Notes: generated by a model from the sequence alone, not told the origin. A DNA stretch of 64,000 nucleotides from Bradyrhizobiaceae bacterium (GCA_020544565.1 CP078014.1:186001-250000), one strand, 5' to 3'; numbered from the stretch's first letter, positions 1-8,650 are shown. Translations and numbers: made by a program.

Positions 1-33
1 CAGGCCGACCGCGTTCTGCGCGCCTACAAGTAA
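1..33 (+). CDS. 3' end of an ABC solute-binding protein (partial)
   Basis: The first ten codons end in RVLRAYK and a TAA stop, in a frame open from the window edge. The next two genes are sugar/glycerol-phosphate type ABC permeases, and in such operons the periplasmic binding protein normally comes just before them. I infer this is the C-terminus of that binding protein. Ten residues are too few to confirm the family. Confidence 0.45.
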   Translation, partial: QADRVLRAYK

Positions 34-78
34 GGCACAGGGACCGGGTGGCGGACACCGCCATCCGGTCCGCACGCG

Positions 79-999
79 ATGAGCGATCGGGGCGTCACCA
101 TATCCACAACCATGCGAGGGCCAGCGCCACGGGCGTGGTGGAACGCGGTCAACGCGTGGCTGCTGCTGTTGCCGGCGGCGATCCTGCTGGTGGCGTTCAC
201 GCACTATCCCATTCTGGCCACCATCCGCCACAGCTTCTTCATCACCCGGCGCAACGGCACGGAAGCGTTTGTCGGGCTGGACAATTACCGCGCGATGGCG
301 GCCGACCCGATTTTCTGGAAGGCGCTGGTCAACAATTTCTGGTTCGCGCTCGGCACCATTCCCACCTCGATCGCACTGGCGCTCTTGATGGCGATCTGGG
401 TCAACCGCAACATGCGCGGCCGCGGTTTCCTGCGCCTCGCCTTCTTCACGCCGACCGTGCTGCCGATGATCGCGGTCGCCAATATCTGGCTGTTTTTCTA
501 CACGCCGGATTACGGGCTGCTCGATCAGTTGCGCGGCCTTGCCGGCCTTCCGGGCTGGAACTGGCTCGGCGATCCCTCGACGGTGATGGGCTGCCTGATC
601 GTCATGGTGATCTGGAAGGAGGCCGGCTTCTTCATGATCTTCTATCTCGCCGCCCTTCAGCAATTGTCGCCCGATCTCGACGAGGCGGCGGCGGTGGAGG
701 GCGCGAGCCGCTGGTACACGTTCCGCCGCATCACGTTCCCGCTCTTGATGCCGACCACGCTGTTTGTGGCGATCAACGCGGTGATCAACTCGTTCAAGCT
801 GGTCGATCATCTCGTCATCATGACCAAGGGTGGCCCGAACAACGCCTCGACGCTGCTGCTCTATTACATCTATGAGGTCGCTTTCACCTTCCAGGATTCG
901 GCCTATGCGGCGACCCTGACGGTCGTGCTGCTGGTGCTGCTCAGCACCGTGGCGCTGATCAAGTTCGGCTATCTCGATCGCAGGATTCATTATCAATGA
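79..999 (+). CDS. ABC transporter permease, UgpA/MalF-like
   Basis: Inner-membrane permease of a carbohydrate-uptake (CUT1-like) ABC importer, 306 aa. A first hydrophobic segment lies at about residues 28-45 and further segments follow. The cytoplasmic EAA loop that contacts the ATPase is at about residues 201-222 (DEAAAVEGASRW). The length and the LP-AAILLVAF start are typical of the UgpA/MalF class. Start ATG 79 is used; Met12 at 112 is an alternative. The stop overlaps the next permease start (ATGA at 996-999), so the two are translationally coupled. The ATPase and most of the binding protein lie outside the window. The substrate cannot be told from sequence; sugars, polyols or glycerol-phosphate compounds are possible. 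Confidence 0.9.
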   Translation: MSDRGVTISTTMRGPAPRAWWNAVNAWLLLLPAAILLVAFTHYPILATIRHSFFITRRNGTEAFVGLDNYRAMAADPIFWKALVNNFWFALGTIPTSIALALLMAIWVNRNMRGRGFLRLAFFTPTVLPMIAVANIWLFFYTPDYGLLDQLRGLAGLPGWNWLGDPSTVMGCLIVMVIWKEAGFFMIFYLAALQQLSPDLDEAAAVEGASRWYTFRRITFPLLMPTTLFVAINAVINSFKLVDHLVIMTKGGPNNASTLLLYYIYEVAFTFQDSAYAATLTVVLLVLLSTVALIKFGYLDRRIHYQ

Positions 1000-1805
1000 A
1001 CGGCCGCACCCATCCGCTGGAAGCCGTTGCCGCGTGGATTCTGGCGCTGCTGTGGCTCGCGCCGCTGGCCTATGCGTTCTGGAGCGCGCTGCATCCGGCC
1101 GCCTATGCGACGTCGTTCAGCCTGTCCGCGCCGTGGACGCTGGAGAATTTCGCGCGGGCCTGGCATCAGGCGCCGTTCGGGCGCTACTATTTCAACACCG
1201 TTGTTCTGGTCGTGTTTATTCTGATCGGCCAGCTCGTGCTCTCGACGCTGGCGGCCTATGCCTTCGCGCGCTTCACGTTCCGGGGCAGCGGCGTCGCCTT
1301 CGCGCTGGTGCTGCTGCAACTGATGATCATGCCGGACGTGCTGATCGTCGAGAACTACCGGATGATCGGCAAGCTCGGCCTGCTCGATACCATCCCGGCC
1401 ATTGCGCTTCCGTATCTGGCGAGCGCGTTCGGCATCTTCCTGCTGCGGCAGACGTTCAAGAGCGTGCCGCAGGAACTGGTGGACGCTGCCCGCGTCGAAG
1501 GGGCGGGGCCGCTGCAAATCCTCTGGAAGGTCTATGTGCCGCTGGCGCGACCGACCTATATCGCCTTCGGCCTTGTCTCCGTCAGCTATCACTGGAACAA
1601 TTTTCTCTGGCCGCTGATCGTCACCAATTCGGTGGAGAGCCGGCCGCTCACGGTGGGGCTTGCGGTGTTCGGCGCGCCGGAGACCGGCGTGGACTGGTCG
1701 GTCATCACTGCCGCGACGGTGATGACCATGGCGCCGCTGCTGATCGCGTTCCTGCTGTTCCAGCGCCAGTTCGTGCAGTCGTTCATGCGCGCGGGAATTC
1801 GCTGA
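996..1805 (+). CDS. ABC transporter permease, UgpE/MalG-like
   Basis: Second permease of the importer, 269 aa, pairing with the upstream subunit in the inner membrane. The EAA loop is at about residues 163-185 (DAARVEGAGPLQ), followed by the conserved NNFLWPLIV region typical of UgpE/MalG proteins. Six membrane segments are expected for the family. Its start overlaps the previous gene by 4 nt (ATGA), and its stop shares one base with the next start (TGATG at 1803-1807). The three genes are therefore almost certainly one translationally coupled operon. Confidence 0.9.
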   Translation: MNGRTHPLEAVAAWILALLWLAPLAYAFWSALHPAAYATSFSLSAPWTLENFARAWHQAPFGRYYFNTVVLVVFILIGQLVLSTLAAYAFARFTFRGSGVAFALVLLQLMIMPDVLIVENYRMIGKLGLLDTIPAIALPYLASAFGIFLLRQTFKSVPQELVDAARVEGAGPLQILWKVYVPLARPTYIAFGLVSVSYHWNNFLWPLIVTNSVESRPLTVGLAVFGAPETGVDWSVITAATVMTMAPLLIAFLLFQRQFVQSFMRAGIR

Positions 1806-2644
1806 TGCATCTGCTGACCTGGAACATCCAGTGCGGAAAGGGCTGCGACGGCATCACCGATCTGGCGCGCATCGTCTCGGTGGCGCGCGCCATGGCGGAC
1901 GCGGACGTCTATTGCTTTCAGGAGGTCTCCGACGGCTTCGCCAAATTCGGCGATGGCGCCGACCAGAGCGCGCAACTGGCGGCGCTGCTGCCGGGATACA
2001 CGGCGGTGTTCCGACCCGCGATCGAGGCTGTTGATGCGGACGGACGACGTTGTCGTTTCGGCAACATGACGCTGTCGCGGCTGCCGGTGCTCCACATCGA
2101 CAATCATCTGCTGCCGTGGCCCGGCGCGGCCGAGGTCCGCAGCATGCGCCGCCATGCCCTCAGCGTGACGGTGGGGATGGCGTTCGGCCCGCTGCGCATC
2201 GTCAACACCCATCTCGAATTTCATGCCGCGGCCCAGCGCGAGGCGCAGATCGCGCGCCTGCTCGATCTGCAGGAAGAAGCGTCCACCAGCCCGAAGCGCG
2301 CCGGCGCGCGCCATGCCGAGCCTTACGGCAGCCAGACGCTGGCCGCATCCAGCCTGCTGTGCGGCGACTTCAATTTCGACGTCTCCGATCTGCAGCACGC
2401 CCTGATCCATCGCGCACAGCGCGGCGGTCTCAATTATCGCGATGCCTGGATGGCGGCACGTCCGGGCGAGCCGCACGCAGTCACCTGCGGGGTGCATGAT
2501 CGCGCGCAATGGCCGCACGGTGCCGACTGCCGCGACTTCGTCTTCGTCAGCGAGGATCTGCTAAAACGAGTGCGGCGGGTCGAGGTCAACGGTGCGACCG
2601 ACGCTTCGGACCACCAGCCGGTTGTCATCGAACTTGCCGATTGA
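1805..2644 (+). CDS. endonuclease/exonuclease/phosphatase-family hydrolase
   Basis: A 279-aa metal-dependent phosphohydrolase of the EEP superfamily (Mg-dependent nucleases, inositol and sphingomyelin phosphatases). All core motifs are present: N7 in LTWNIQ, Glu40 in FQEV, NTH at 134-136, GDFN at 187-190 and SDH at 268-270. No signal peptide is seen, so it is probably cytosolic. It starts inside the permease stop codon (TGATG). This placement suggests it acts on the imported compound, for example removing phosphate from a phospho-ester. That role is inference; EEP proteins vary widely in substrate. It runs convergently into the crotonase gene with an 11-nt gap. Confidence 0.85.
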   Translation: MHLLTWNIQCGKGCDGITDLARIVSVARAMADADVYCFQEVSDGFAKFGDGADQSAQLAALLPGYTAVFRPAIEAVDADGRRCRFGNMTLSRLPVLHIDNHLLPWPGAAEVRSMRRHALSVTVGMAFGPLRIVNTHLEFHAAAQREAQIARLLDLQEEASTSPKRAGARHAEPYGSQTLAASSLLCGDFNFDVSDLQHALIHRAQRGGLNYRDAWMAARPGEPHAVTCGVHDRAQWPHGADCRDFVFVSEDLLKRVRRVEVNGATDASDHQPVVIELAD

Positions 2645-2655
2645 GGCAGGGCCCG

Positions 2656-3441
2656 TCAGCGCCCCTTGAAGTTCGCAGGCCGCCGTTCCTCGGTGGCCTT
2701 GACGCCTTCCTTGAAGTCTTCGGTCTCGCGCAGCCAGGTCTGTTCGGCCAATTCATGGTCGGTCTGCGCCTTGACGCGATCGGCGAGCCCGGCGCGCAGG
2801 GTGGCGCGGGTGGAGAGCAGGCCGAGAGGTGAGTTCTCGGCGATTTCGGCGGCGAGCTTGAGCGCCTCGGCGCGAACCTGATCCTGCGGCACCAGCACGT
2901 TGGCGAGGCCCATCCGCAAGGCTTCCTCGCCGGTGACGCGGCGGCTGGTATAGAACATCAGCGCGGCGTTGTTCTTTCCGATCAGTTCCGGCAGCGTGAT
3001 GGTCAGGCCGAAGCCGGGATGGAAGCCGAGCCGGGTGAAGTTCGCCGCGAACCGTGTCTCGGGGCAGGCGACGCGGAAATCCGCCGATACCGCAAGGCCG
3101 AGGCCGCCGCCGATGGCCGCGCCATGCACGGCGGCGACGATCGGCTTCTTGTTGGCGTAGATGCGCACCGCCTCGCGATAGAGGTCGCCGGTGGTGCCGT
3201 CGCCGGAGGCGGCGTCCCCGCTGAACCCCGCCGGCCGGTTGAAATTGGCGCCGGCGCAGAACGCCTTGCCCTGCGCGCACAGCACCACGGCGCGGGCGTC
3301 CGGGTCGTTGTCGATCTGATCGAGCGCATCGGCGATCTGGCGGATCAAGGCGAGGTCGAAGAAATTCAGCGGCGGCCGCTGAATTTCGATCTGCGTGACA
3401 TGCCCGTGCCGTTCGATGCCGATATCGGTGAAGCCGCTCAT
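2656..3441 (-). CDS. enoyl-CoA hydratase/isomerase (crotonase) family protein
   Basis: A 261-aa crotonase-fold protein. The oxyanion-hole segments are clear: KAFCAGAN at about 59-66 and HGAAIGGGLGLA at about 105-116. Aligned without gaps to rat enoyl-CoA hydratase from memory, the two catalytic glutamates (Glu144, Glu164) fall on Phe (in FTRLGFHPG) and Leu (in NNAALMFY). A normal hydratase reaction is therefore doubtful. Isomerase, thioester hydrolase or another crotonase activity is possible. It is the last gene of a three-gene set with two acyl-CoA dehydrogenases (25-nt gap), so it should act on the same CoA thioester. Confidence 0.85.
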   Translation of the reverse strand: MSGFTDIGIERHGHVTQIEIQRPPLNFFDLALIRQIADALDQIDNDPDARAVVLCAQGKAFCAGANFNRPAGFSGDAASGDGTTGDLYREAVRIYANKKPIVAAVHGAAIGGGLGLAVSADFRVACPETRFAANFTRLGFHPGFGLTITLPELIGKNNAALMFYTSRRVTGEEALRMGLANVLVPQDQVRAEALKLAAEIAENSPLGLLSTRATLRAGLADRVKAQTDHELAEQTWLRETEDFKEGVKATEERRPANFKGR

Positions 3442-3466
3442 GATGGATCCTGTTCCCGTTGTCGTG

Positions 3467-4627
3467 TCAGCGCAGGCCCAGCCCGCGCGCGATGATGCCG
3501 CGCAGCACCTCGGTGGTGCCGCCCTGGATCGTCAGCTTGGGCGAGATCTTGAGCGCGAACGCCAGTTGATTTTGCAGCGTGTTGTGGTTGGCGGCTTCGT
3601 CCTCGACGAAAGCGGCGAGGTCGCGCACCCGCTGCGGCAACTGTTGCTCCCACACGGTGCCGATGTCCTTGACGATGGCGGCTTCGACCACGGGCTCCTT
3701 GCCTGCGTGCAGCATGCCCGCCACCGACACCGACATGCGCCGCATGGCGTGAATCTGCGCGACCAGCCGCCCGATGCCCTCCGCGCCGCGCAGGTCCGGG
3801 TTCGGCCCCAGCGCGCGCACCAGTTCGGTCAGCACGTAATAGGTTTCGAGAAAGCGTTCCGGCCCGCTGCGCTCATAGGCGAGTTCGCTGGTCGCCTGCT
3901 TCCACGCGCCGTCGCGTTCGCCGAGCAGGTGGTCGTCGGGCAGGAACACGTCCTCGAACACCACCTCGTTGAATTCCTTGAGCCCGCTCATCTGCGCGAT
4001 CGGATTGACCGTGATGCCCGGTGCCGTCATGTCGACCAGGAACTGGGTCAGGCCGTGGCGGCGGTTCTCCCTGGTCGGCGGCGAGGTGCGGAAAATCCCC
4101 AGCATGTAGTTCGCGATATGGGCGGAAGTCGTCCAGATCTTGGTGCCGTTGATCAGCCAGCCGCCGTCGGTTTTGGTCGCCTTGGTCTTGGCCGCGAACA
4201 GGTCGGAGCCGGAATTCGGCTCGCTCATGCCGATGGCGAAACAGACCTCGCCGCGGCAGATGCGCGGCAGGATATCCATCTTGATCCGCTCGCTGGCGAA
4301 CCGGAGCAGAACCGGACCGCTCTGGCGGTCGGCGACGAAGAACCGCCGCGTCGGCGCGTTGGCCACGCGCATTTCCTCGGTCACCACGTAACGCTCCAGA
4401 AAGGAGCGCTCGTGGCCGCCGTATTTCTTCGGCCAGGTCATGCCGATCCAGCCACGCTCGCCGACGCGGCGGCTGAACCCCGGATTGTCGGAGTCTTCCT
4501 GCTTGGGCTCGTGCGGATTGAAGGTGCCGGCCGCGATTTCCTCGGCCAAAAAGCCGCGGACCTCGTGCCGCAACGTCTCGCATTCCGGCGGCAGGCGGAT
4601 CTGGTCGAAACTGAGAGCTGCGGTCAT
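3467..4627 (-). CDS. acyl-CoA dehydrogenase (large, probably catalytic subunit)
   Basis: A 386-aa FAD-dependent dehydrogenase that makes an alpha,beta-double bond in an acyl-CoA. Family motifs are present: FAIGMSEPNSGSD for FAD and substrate, IWTTSAH, and C-terminal QGGTTEVLRGIIARGLGL. The Glu of the usual YEGT motif is Gly here. Glu in YERSGPERF lies where isovaleryl-CoA dehydrogenase-type enzymes carry the base, and is the likely catalytic residue. It is separated by 12 nt from a second, shorter dehydrogenase-like gene. Such pairs often form hetero-oligomers, as in the mycobacterial steroid FadE enzymes, so I infer an alpha/beta complex. Confidence 0.9.
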   Translation of the reverse strand: MTAALSFDQIRLPPECETLRHEVRGFLAEEIAAGTFNPHEPKQEDSDNPGFSRRVGERGWIGMTWPKKYGGHERSFLERYVVTEEMRVANAPTRRFFVADRQSGPVLLRFASERIKMDILPRICRGEVCFAIGMSEPNSGSDLFAAKTKATKTDGGWLINGTKIWTTSAHIANYMLGIFRTSPPTRENRRHGLTQFLVDMTAPGITVNPIAQMSGLKEFNEVVFEDVFLPDDHLLGERDGAWKQATSELAYERSGPERFLETYYVLTELVRALGPNPDLRGAEGIGRLVAQIHAMRRMSVSVAGMLHAGKEPVVEAAIVKDIGTVWEQQLPQRVRDLAAFVEDEAANHNTLQNQLAFALKISPKLTIQGGTTEVLRGIIARGLGLR

Positions 4628-4639
4628 CAGACTATCCTT

Positions 4640-5698
4640 TCACCGCGACGCCAGTAGCGGCCACAATTCGTCCGCGCCGCGCGCTGCCACGAAGCGACCA
4701 AGCTCGACGGCCCAGTGGCTTTCGGGCCCGAAATCGTCGCGCCAGCCGAGCGCGCGCAGCGAATAACGATGCAGCACGTGCTCCACCGAGAAGCCGATCG
4801 CGCCATGGACCTGATGGGCGATGGCGGACACAGCGGCGGCCGCTTCCCCGCAGCGGATCTTTGCCGCGGTGGCTTCGAAGAATGCGGCGTCGTCGAACGA
4901 CGCGCCGCCGGCGATGGCGTCCGCCGCCGACCCGGCCGCTGTCGCGGCGGCGGCAACTTCGCCGGCGAGGCGGGCGAGGTTGTGCTGCACCGCCTGGAAT
5001 TTCGCGATCGGCTTTTCGAACGCGACGCGCTCGTTGGCATAGCGCACCGTGATGTCGAGCATGGTTTCGAGCGCGCCGGCGATTTGCAGGCTGCGCAGGG
5101 TGGCGCCCATCAGCATCAGCGTCGACGGCGTCACATCTGCAGGAGCCGGAGCCATGGCGACCGGCCGCACCGCGTCGAAGCTGACGCTGTTGACGGCGTC
5201 GCCGCCGAGACCTGTGCCGGGTTCGACCCGGCAGGCGGAGGTCGCGACGAGCGCGATGGTCGCGCCGTTGGCGCTTTCGGCGATCACGGCGAGATGGGCA
5301 GCGTCGGCGGCGAAAGGAACGTCGCGCGCGCGCCCGCTCAGCGTGCCGTCGGCCGCCATCGACAGGCGATCGCGCGGCCGCACCGGCGCTACCGTCATCA
5401 TGCCCGGAGGTGACGCGATGCCGCCCTGGCCGAGCAGCCAGCCGGCGAGCATGGTTTCGACCAGCGGAACAGCCAGCGCAAATCGTCCGGCGGCGCGGGC
5501 GACGCTGAAGCCCTCGGCGAGGCTTGCGCCTGCGCCATGATGGTCTTCGGCGACCCAGCACAGCGGCAGGCCGGCGTCTTCCACCGCGCGCCACAGCGGC
5601 GCTTTCCATTGTGCGTCCACCGTGCCGTTGACGCTTTGCACGTCCGCGAGATCGGAGAAGATGCGTTCGGCGGTTTCGGCGACAATGTTTTCGGTCAC
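4640..5698 (-). CDS. acyl-CoA dehydrogenase-like protein (partner subunit)
   Basis: A 352-aa acyl-CoA dehydrogenase-fold protein, shorter and more divergent than its neighbour. The C-terminal half keeps RYANERVAFEKPIAKFQ and HQVHGAIGFSVEH, typical of the helical domain. The N-terminal half is Ala/Gly-rich and lacks a clear FAD signature. I see no catalytic glutamate. It starts with GTG (5696-5698) and has only a weak purine run upstream, so the start is less certain. It is first in the set 5698-2656. I infer it is the non-catalytic or FAD-sharing partner of the 386-aa protein. Confidence 0.85.
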   Translation of the reverse strand: MTENIVAETAERIFSDLADVQSVNGTVDAQWKAPLWRAVEDAGLPLCWVAEDHHGAGASLAEGFSVARAAGRFALAVPLVETMLAGWLLGQGGIASPPGMMTVAPVRPRDRLSMAADGTLSGRARDVPFAADAAHLAVIAESANGATIALVATSACRVEPGTGLGGDAVNSVSFDAVRPVAMAPAPADVTPSTLMLMGATLRSLQIAGALETMLDITVRYANERVAFEKPIAKFQAVQHNLARLAGEVAAAATAAGSAADAIAGGASFDDAAFFEATAAKIRCGEAAAAVSAIAHQVHGAIGFSVEHVLHRYSLRALGWRDDFGPESHWAVELGRFVAARGADELWPLLASR

Positions 5699-5905
5699 GT
5701 CGGTGCGCTTTCATTCACAGCGGGCAGCCGCTTCTGTTCAATCAGCCGCGCGCCGCCTTGCCAAGCCAAATCTATTGAAGGCGGTTGAGGGAGAATGACT
5801 TTGACGCACCGCAAATGCGCCCACCCCGGGGCGCGGGGGTCTGCATTGCGGAGCCGCCGATGGATCGGTTGTGAACATCTCATCCTTGGCCACGAGCCGT
5901 TTGGA
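5699..5905. other. intergenic region upstream of the acyl-CoA dehydrogenase set
   Basis: These 207 nt lie between the LysR stop and the GTG start of the dehydrogenase set, both on the minus strand. A promoter for the three-gene set is expected here. I could not pick a convincing -35/-10 pair or operator by eye. Confidence 0.4.
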
Positions 5906-6838
5906 TCAATTCCGGCTGGTTTCGGCACGCGTCGTTGTTCGCGCAGGTTTGGCGGCGGGTTTTGCGGGGACCTTCGCAGGGATATCGGCTTTCGCCGGTT
6001 GGGCAGCCAAGCGGTGCATGATGGCGACGGCGTGGGTCAGTTCTTCGCGTCCGCTGTCCGCGGGATAGACGACATAAGCCGGCATGGCGAATTCCGGCGC
6101 GCCGGCGACCAGATGCAGCCGCTTCTCGGCGAGGTCCGGCAGCACGATGCGCATCGGAAAATAGCCGGAGCCGCCGTTCTTGAGGATGTGCCGCAATCCC
6201 AGCCAACCGATATTCGCGGTCAAGGCAGGGCCGCCGAAATTCGGGAAGCAGGCGCGGTGCCGCGCGTCGAATTCCGGTCCCCAGTCCACATAGACGTAAC
6301 CAGTCTGCGGTTCGGGCGCAGCGCGCCTGGCGGTGGAGACCATCACCAGGCGATCTTCGAACAATTGTTCGACTTTCAGCCCGGGGCGGCTTTGCGGCGT
6401 GTACATCACGCCGATGTCGATCCGGCCCTCGATCAGGCCCGGCATGATGTCCGGCTCGAGGCCGCTTTCGGCGCGGATCGAGATCGCGGGTTCGGCCTTG
6501 CGCATCGCCGGCAGCCAGTGGAGCAGAAATTCCTCCCACAGGCCGATGCGGCCGCCGACGACCAGCGTGCCGCGGAAGCCGTCGGGAATGCCGATGTCGT
6601 GGCGGGCCTGGGCCACCGTGCGCACCAGCGTGGAGGCGTGGCGCTGAAACTGGCGGCCGGCGGCGGTGAGCGCGGTTCCGGCCTTGTTGCGGACGAACAG
6701 GATGCAGCCCAATTGCTGCTCAAGGGTGTGGATGCGGGTGGAGACCGTGGACTGGCTGACATGCAGCCGCTCGGCCGCGCTGATGAAATTGCCGGCTTCG
6801 ACCACCGTCAGAAAGGTTCGCGCCAGTTCGGTGTCCAT
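5906..6838 (-). CDS. LysR-family transcriptional regulator
   Basis: A 310-aa LTTR. The N-terminal winged HTH is clear (FLTVVEAGNFISAAERLHVS, SQSTVSTRIHTLEQQLG, residues about 8-50), followed by a periplasmic-binding-like effector domain. An unusual tail of about 30 residues is rich in Ala, Lys and Pro (PAKVPAKPAAKPAR) and ends in SRN. It lies upstream of the acyl-CoA dehydrogenase set on the same strand and is divergent from the aldehyde dehydrogenase. A GATAT-N11-ATATC site lies 24 nt before its start, which suggests autoregulation. The other target could be the dehydrogenase set or the aldehyde dehydrogenase. Confidence 0.93.
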   Translation of the reverse strand: MDTELARTFLTVVEAGNFISAAERLHVSQSTVSTRIHTLEQQLGCILFVRNKAGTALTAAGRQFQRHASTLVRTVAQARHDIGIPDGFRGTLVVGGRIGLWEEFLLHWLPAMRKAEPAISIRAESGLEPDIMPGLIEGRIDIGVMYTPQSRPGLKVEQLFEDRLVMVSTARRAAPEPQTGYVYVDWGPEFDARHRACFPNFGGPALTANIGWLGLRHILKNGGSGYFPMRIVLPDLAEKRLHLVAGAPEFAMPAYVVYPADSGREELTHAVAIMHRLAAQPAKADIPAKVPAKPAAKPARTTTRAETSRN

Positions 6839-7161
6839 CGCCTGCCTGTATCTGAAAAATCGATATAAATTCGCATGATATCTGAGATTCGGGATTGATC
6901 CAGTCTGCGGAATCAGCGGCTGCGGCCACGATTGGCGGCGGCGTCGTTTTGACGCGGACCCGCGTCGGAGGGTGAACGGGGGCGATCGCCGCCGGGATAT
7001 AACGCATGCCTCACATGCGCTTTCCCGCGACGGCCTTTCGCCATCGGCCGGACCGCGCTACGATGCAACACATTCCGGCGCTGCGCAGCCTGCACGGCTT
7101 CGCGCGGTGGCCGCCCACCTCATCACATCCCCAGCGGATCAAGGAAAGCAAAGGAAACCCC
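6839..7161. other. divergent intergenic region, LysR / aldehyde dehydrogenase
   Basis: These 323 nt separate divergent genes. The LysR-proximal 60 nt are AT-rich and hold the T-N11-A site. The rest is GC-rich; the open frames in it have no family-like content. An in-frame upstream start at 7006 exists for the aldehyde dehydrogenase but would add 52 unrelated residues. The AAAGGA run before 7162 supports the shorter protein. Confidence 0.6.
6862..6882. promoter_or_regulatory. candidate LysR-type (T-N11-A) operator
   Basis: GATAT at 6862-6866 and ATATC at 6878-6882 form a perfect inverted repeat separated by 11 nt, matching the LTTR consensus T-N11-A. It lies 24 nt upstream of the LysR start, in the divergent region shared with the aldehyde dehydrogenase gene. 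Confidence 0.55.
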
Positions 7162-8592
7162 ATGGTCAATCGCATGCAGTTCTATATCGATGGCGCCTGG
7201 GTCGATCCGGCCGTCAAGAAATCGGTTCCGGTGGTCAATCCGGCCACCGAAGAGGCGATGTACGAGGTCGCGGTCGGCTCGAAGGCGGATGTGGACAAGG
7301 CCGTCGCTGCCGCGCGGCGCGCTTTCGAGACCTTTTCGCAGACCAGCCGCGAGGAGCGCGTCGCGCTGCTCGAAAAGATCATCGCGGCCTACAAGGCCCG
7401 CATGAAGGACGTCGGCGCCGCGATCTCCGACGAGATGGGCGCGCCGCTGCCGATGGCTGAAAAGATGCAGGCCGGCGCCGGCCTCGGCCATCTGATGTCC
7501 ACCCTCGATGCGCTGAAGAACTATCATTTCGAGGAGCCGATGGGCTCCGCCGTGATCGTGCGCGAGCCGCTCGGCGTCATCGGCATGATCACGCCGTGGA
7601 ACTGGCCGCTGAACCAGATCGCCTGCAAGGTAGCGCCGGCGCTGGCCGCCGGCTGCACCATGATCCTGAAGCCGTCGGAGTTCACGCCGACGTCGGCGCT
7701 GATCTTCGCCGAGATCCTCCATGAAGCGGGCGTGCCGAAGGGTGTGTTCAACCTGATCAACGGCCTTGGCCCCGAGGTCGGCGCCGCCATGAGCGAGCAT
7801 CCCGGCATCGACATGATCTCGTTCACCGGTTCGACCCGCGCCGGCATCGACGTCGCCAAGCGCGCGGCCGATACCGTCAAGCGCGTCAGCCAGGAACTGG
7901 GCGGCAAGTCGCCGAACATCATCCTCGACGATGCCGATTTCACCAAGGCGGTGAGCGGCGGCGTGGCGCATGTGTTCAACAATTCCGGCCAGTCCTGCAA
8001 CGCGCCGACCCGCATGATCGTGCCGCAGGCGCGGATGAAGGAAGTCGAGGCCCTCGCCAAGGCCGTGGCCGACAAGACCAAGGCCGGCGATCCGCGCGCG
8101 GAAGGCACCACCATCGGTCCGGTGGTGTCGCGCATTCAGTGGGACAAGATCCAGGCGCTGATCAAGAAGGGCATCGACGAGGGAGCGACGCTGGTCGCCG
8201 GCGGCCCCGGCCTGCCGGAGGGCGTCAACAAGGGCTTCTATGTCCGCCCGACCGTGTTCTCCAACGTCACGAACGACATGACGATCGCACGCGAGGAAAT
8301 CTTCGGGCCGGTGATCGCCATTCTCGGCGCCAAGGACGAGGACGATGCGGTGAAGATCGCCAACGACACGCCCTACGGCCTCGCCGGCTATGTCTCGGCC
8401 GGCAGCGTCGAGCGGGCCCGCACGGTCGGCCGCAAGCTGCGCGCCGGCAACGTCAACCTCAATGGCGTGCCGAATGAGCGCACCGCGCCGTTCGGCGGCT
8501 ACAAGCAGTCGGGCAACGGCCGCGAGTGGGGCAAATTCGGCATCGAGGAATATCTCGAAGTGAAGGCCATTGCCGGCTTCAACGCTGCCTGA
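7162..8592 (+). CDS. NAD(P)-dependent aldehyde dehydrogenase
   Basis: A 476-aa aldehyde dehydrogenase oxidising an aldehyde to the acid with NAD(P)+. The nucleophile is Cys279 (NSGQSCNAP), the general base Glu245 (QELGGKSPN) and the oxyanion Asn lies in TPWNWPLNQI. The substrate-side motif EEIFGPV and the C-terminal GGYKQSGNGREWG are typical. ATG 7162 is chosen because AAAGGAAA precedes it and the protein then has the usual family length. It is followed by a strong terminator and so is probably transcribed alone. The substrate is unknown. Confidence 0.95.
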   Translation: MVNRMQFYIDGAWVDPAVKKSVPVVNPATEEAMYEVAVGSKADVDKAVAAARRAFETFSQTSREERVALLEKIIAAYKARMKDVGAAISDEMGAPLPMAEKMQAGAGLGHLMSTLDALKNYHFEEPMGSAVIVREPLGVIGMITPWNWPLNQIACKVAPALAAGCTMILKPSEFTPTSALIFAEILHEAGVPKGVFNLINGLGPEVGAAMSEHPGIDMISFTGSTRAGIDVAKRAADTVKRVSQELGGKSPNIILDDADFTKAVSGGVAHVFNNSGQSCNAPTRMIVPQARMKEVEALAKAVADKTKAGDPRAEGTTIGPVVSRIQWDKIQALIKKGIDEGATLVAGGPGLPEGVNKGFYVRPTVFSNVTNDMTIAREEIFGPVIAILGAKDEDDAVKIANDTPYGLAGYVSAGSVERARTVGRKLRAGNVNLNGVPNERTAPFGGYKQSGNGREWGKFGIEEYLEVKAIAGFNAA

Positions 8593-8608
8593 TCTTGACG
8601 ATCTGACG

Positions 8609-8650
8609 CGCCGGTGCGGCTATTGCGATAGCGGCACCGGCGTTTTCGTT
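8609..8650 (+). terminator. rho-independent terminator after the aldehyde dehydrogenase
   Basis: Stem CGCCGGTGC / GCACCGGCG (9 bp) is stacked, after one G-G mismatch, on GCTAT / ATAGC (5 bp) with loop TGCG. It is followed by TTTTCGTT. It begins 16 nt after the stop. Confidence 0.85.
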
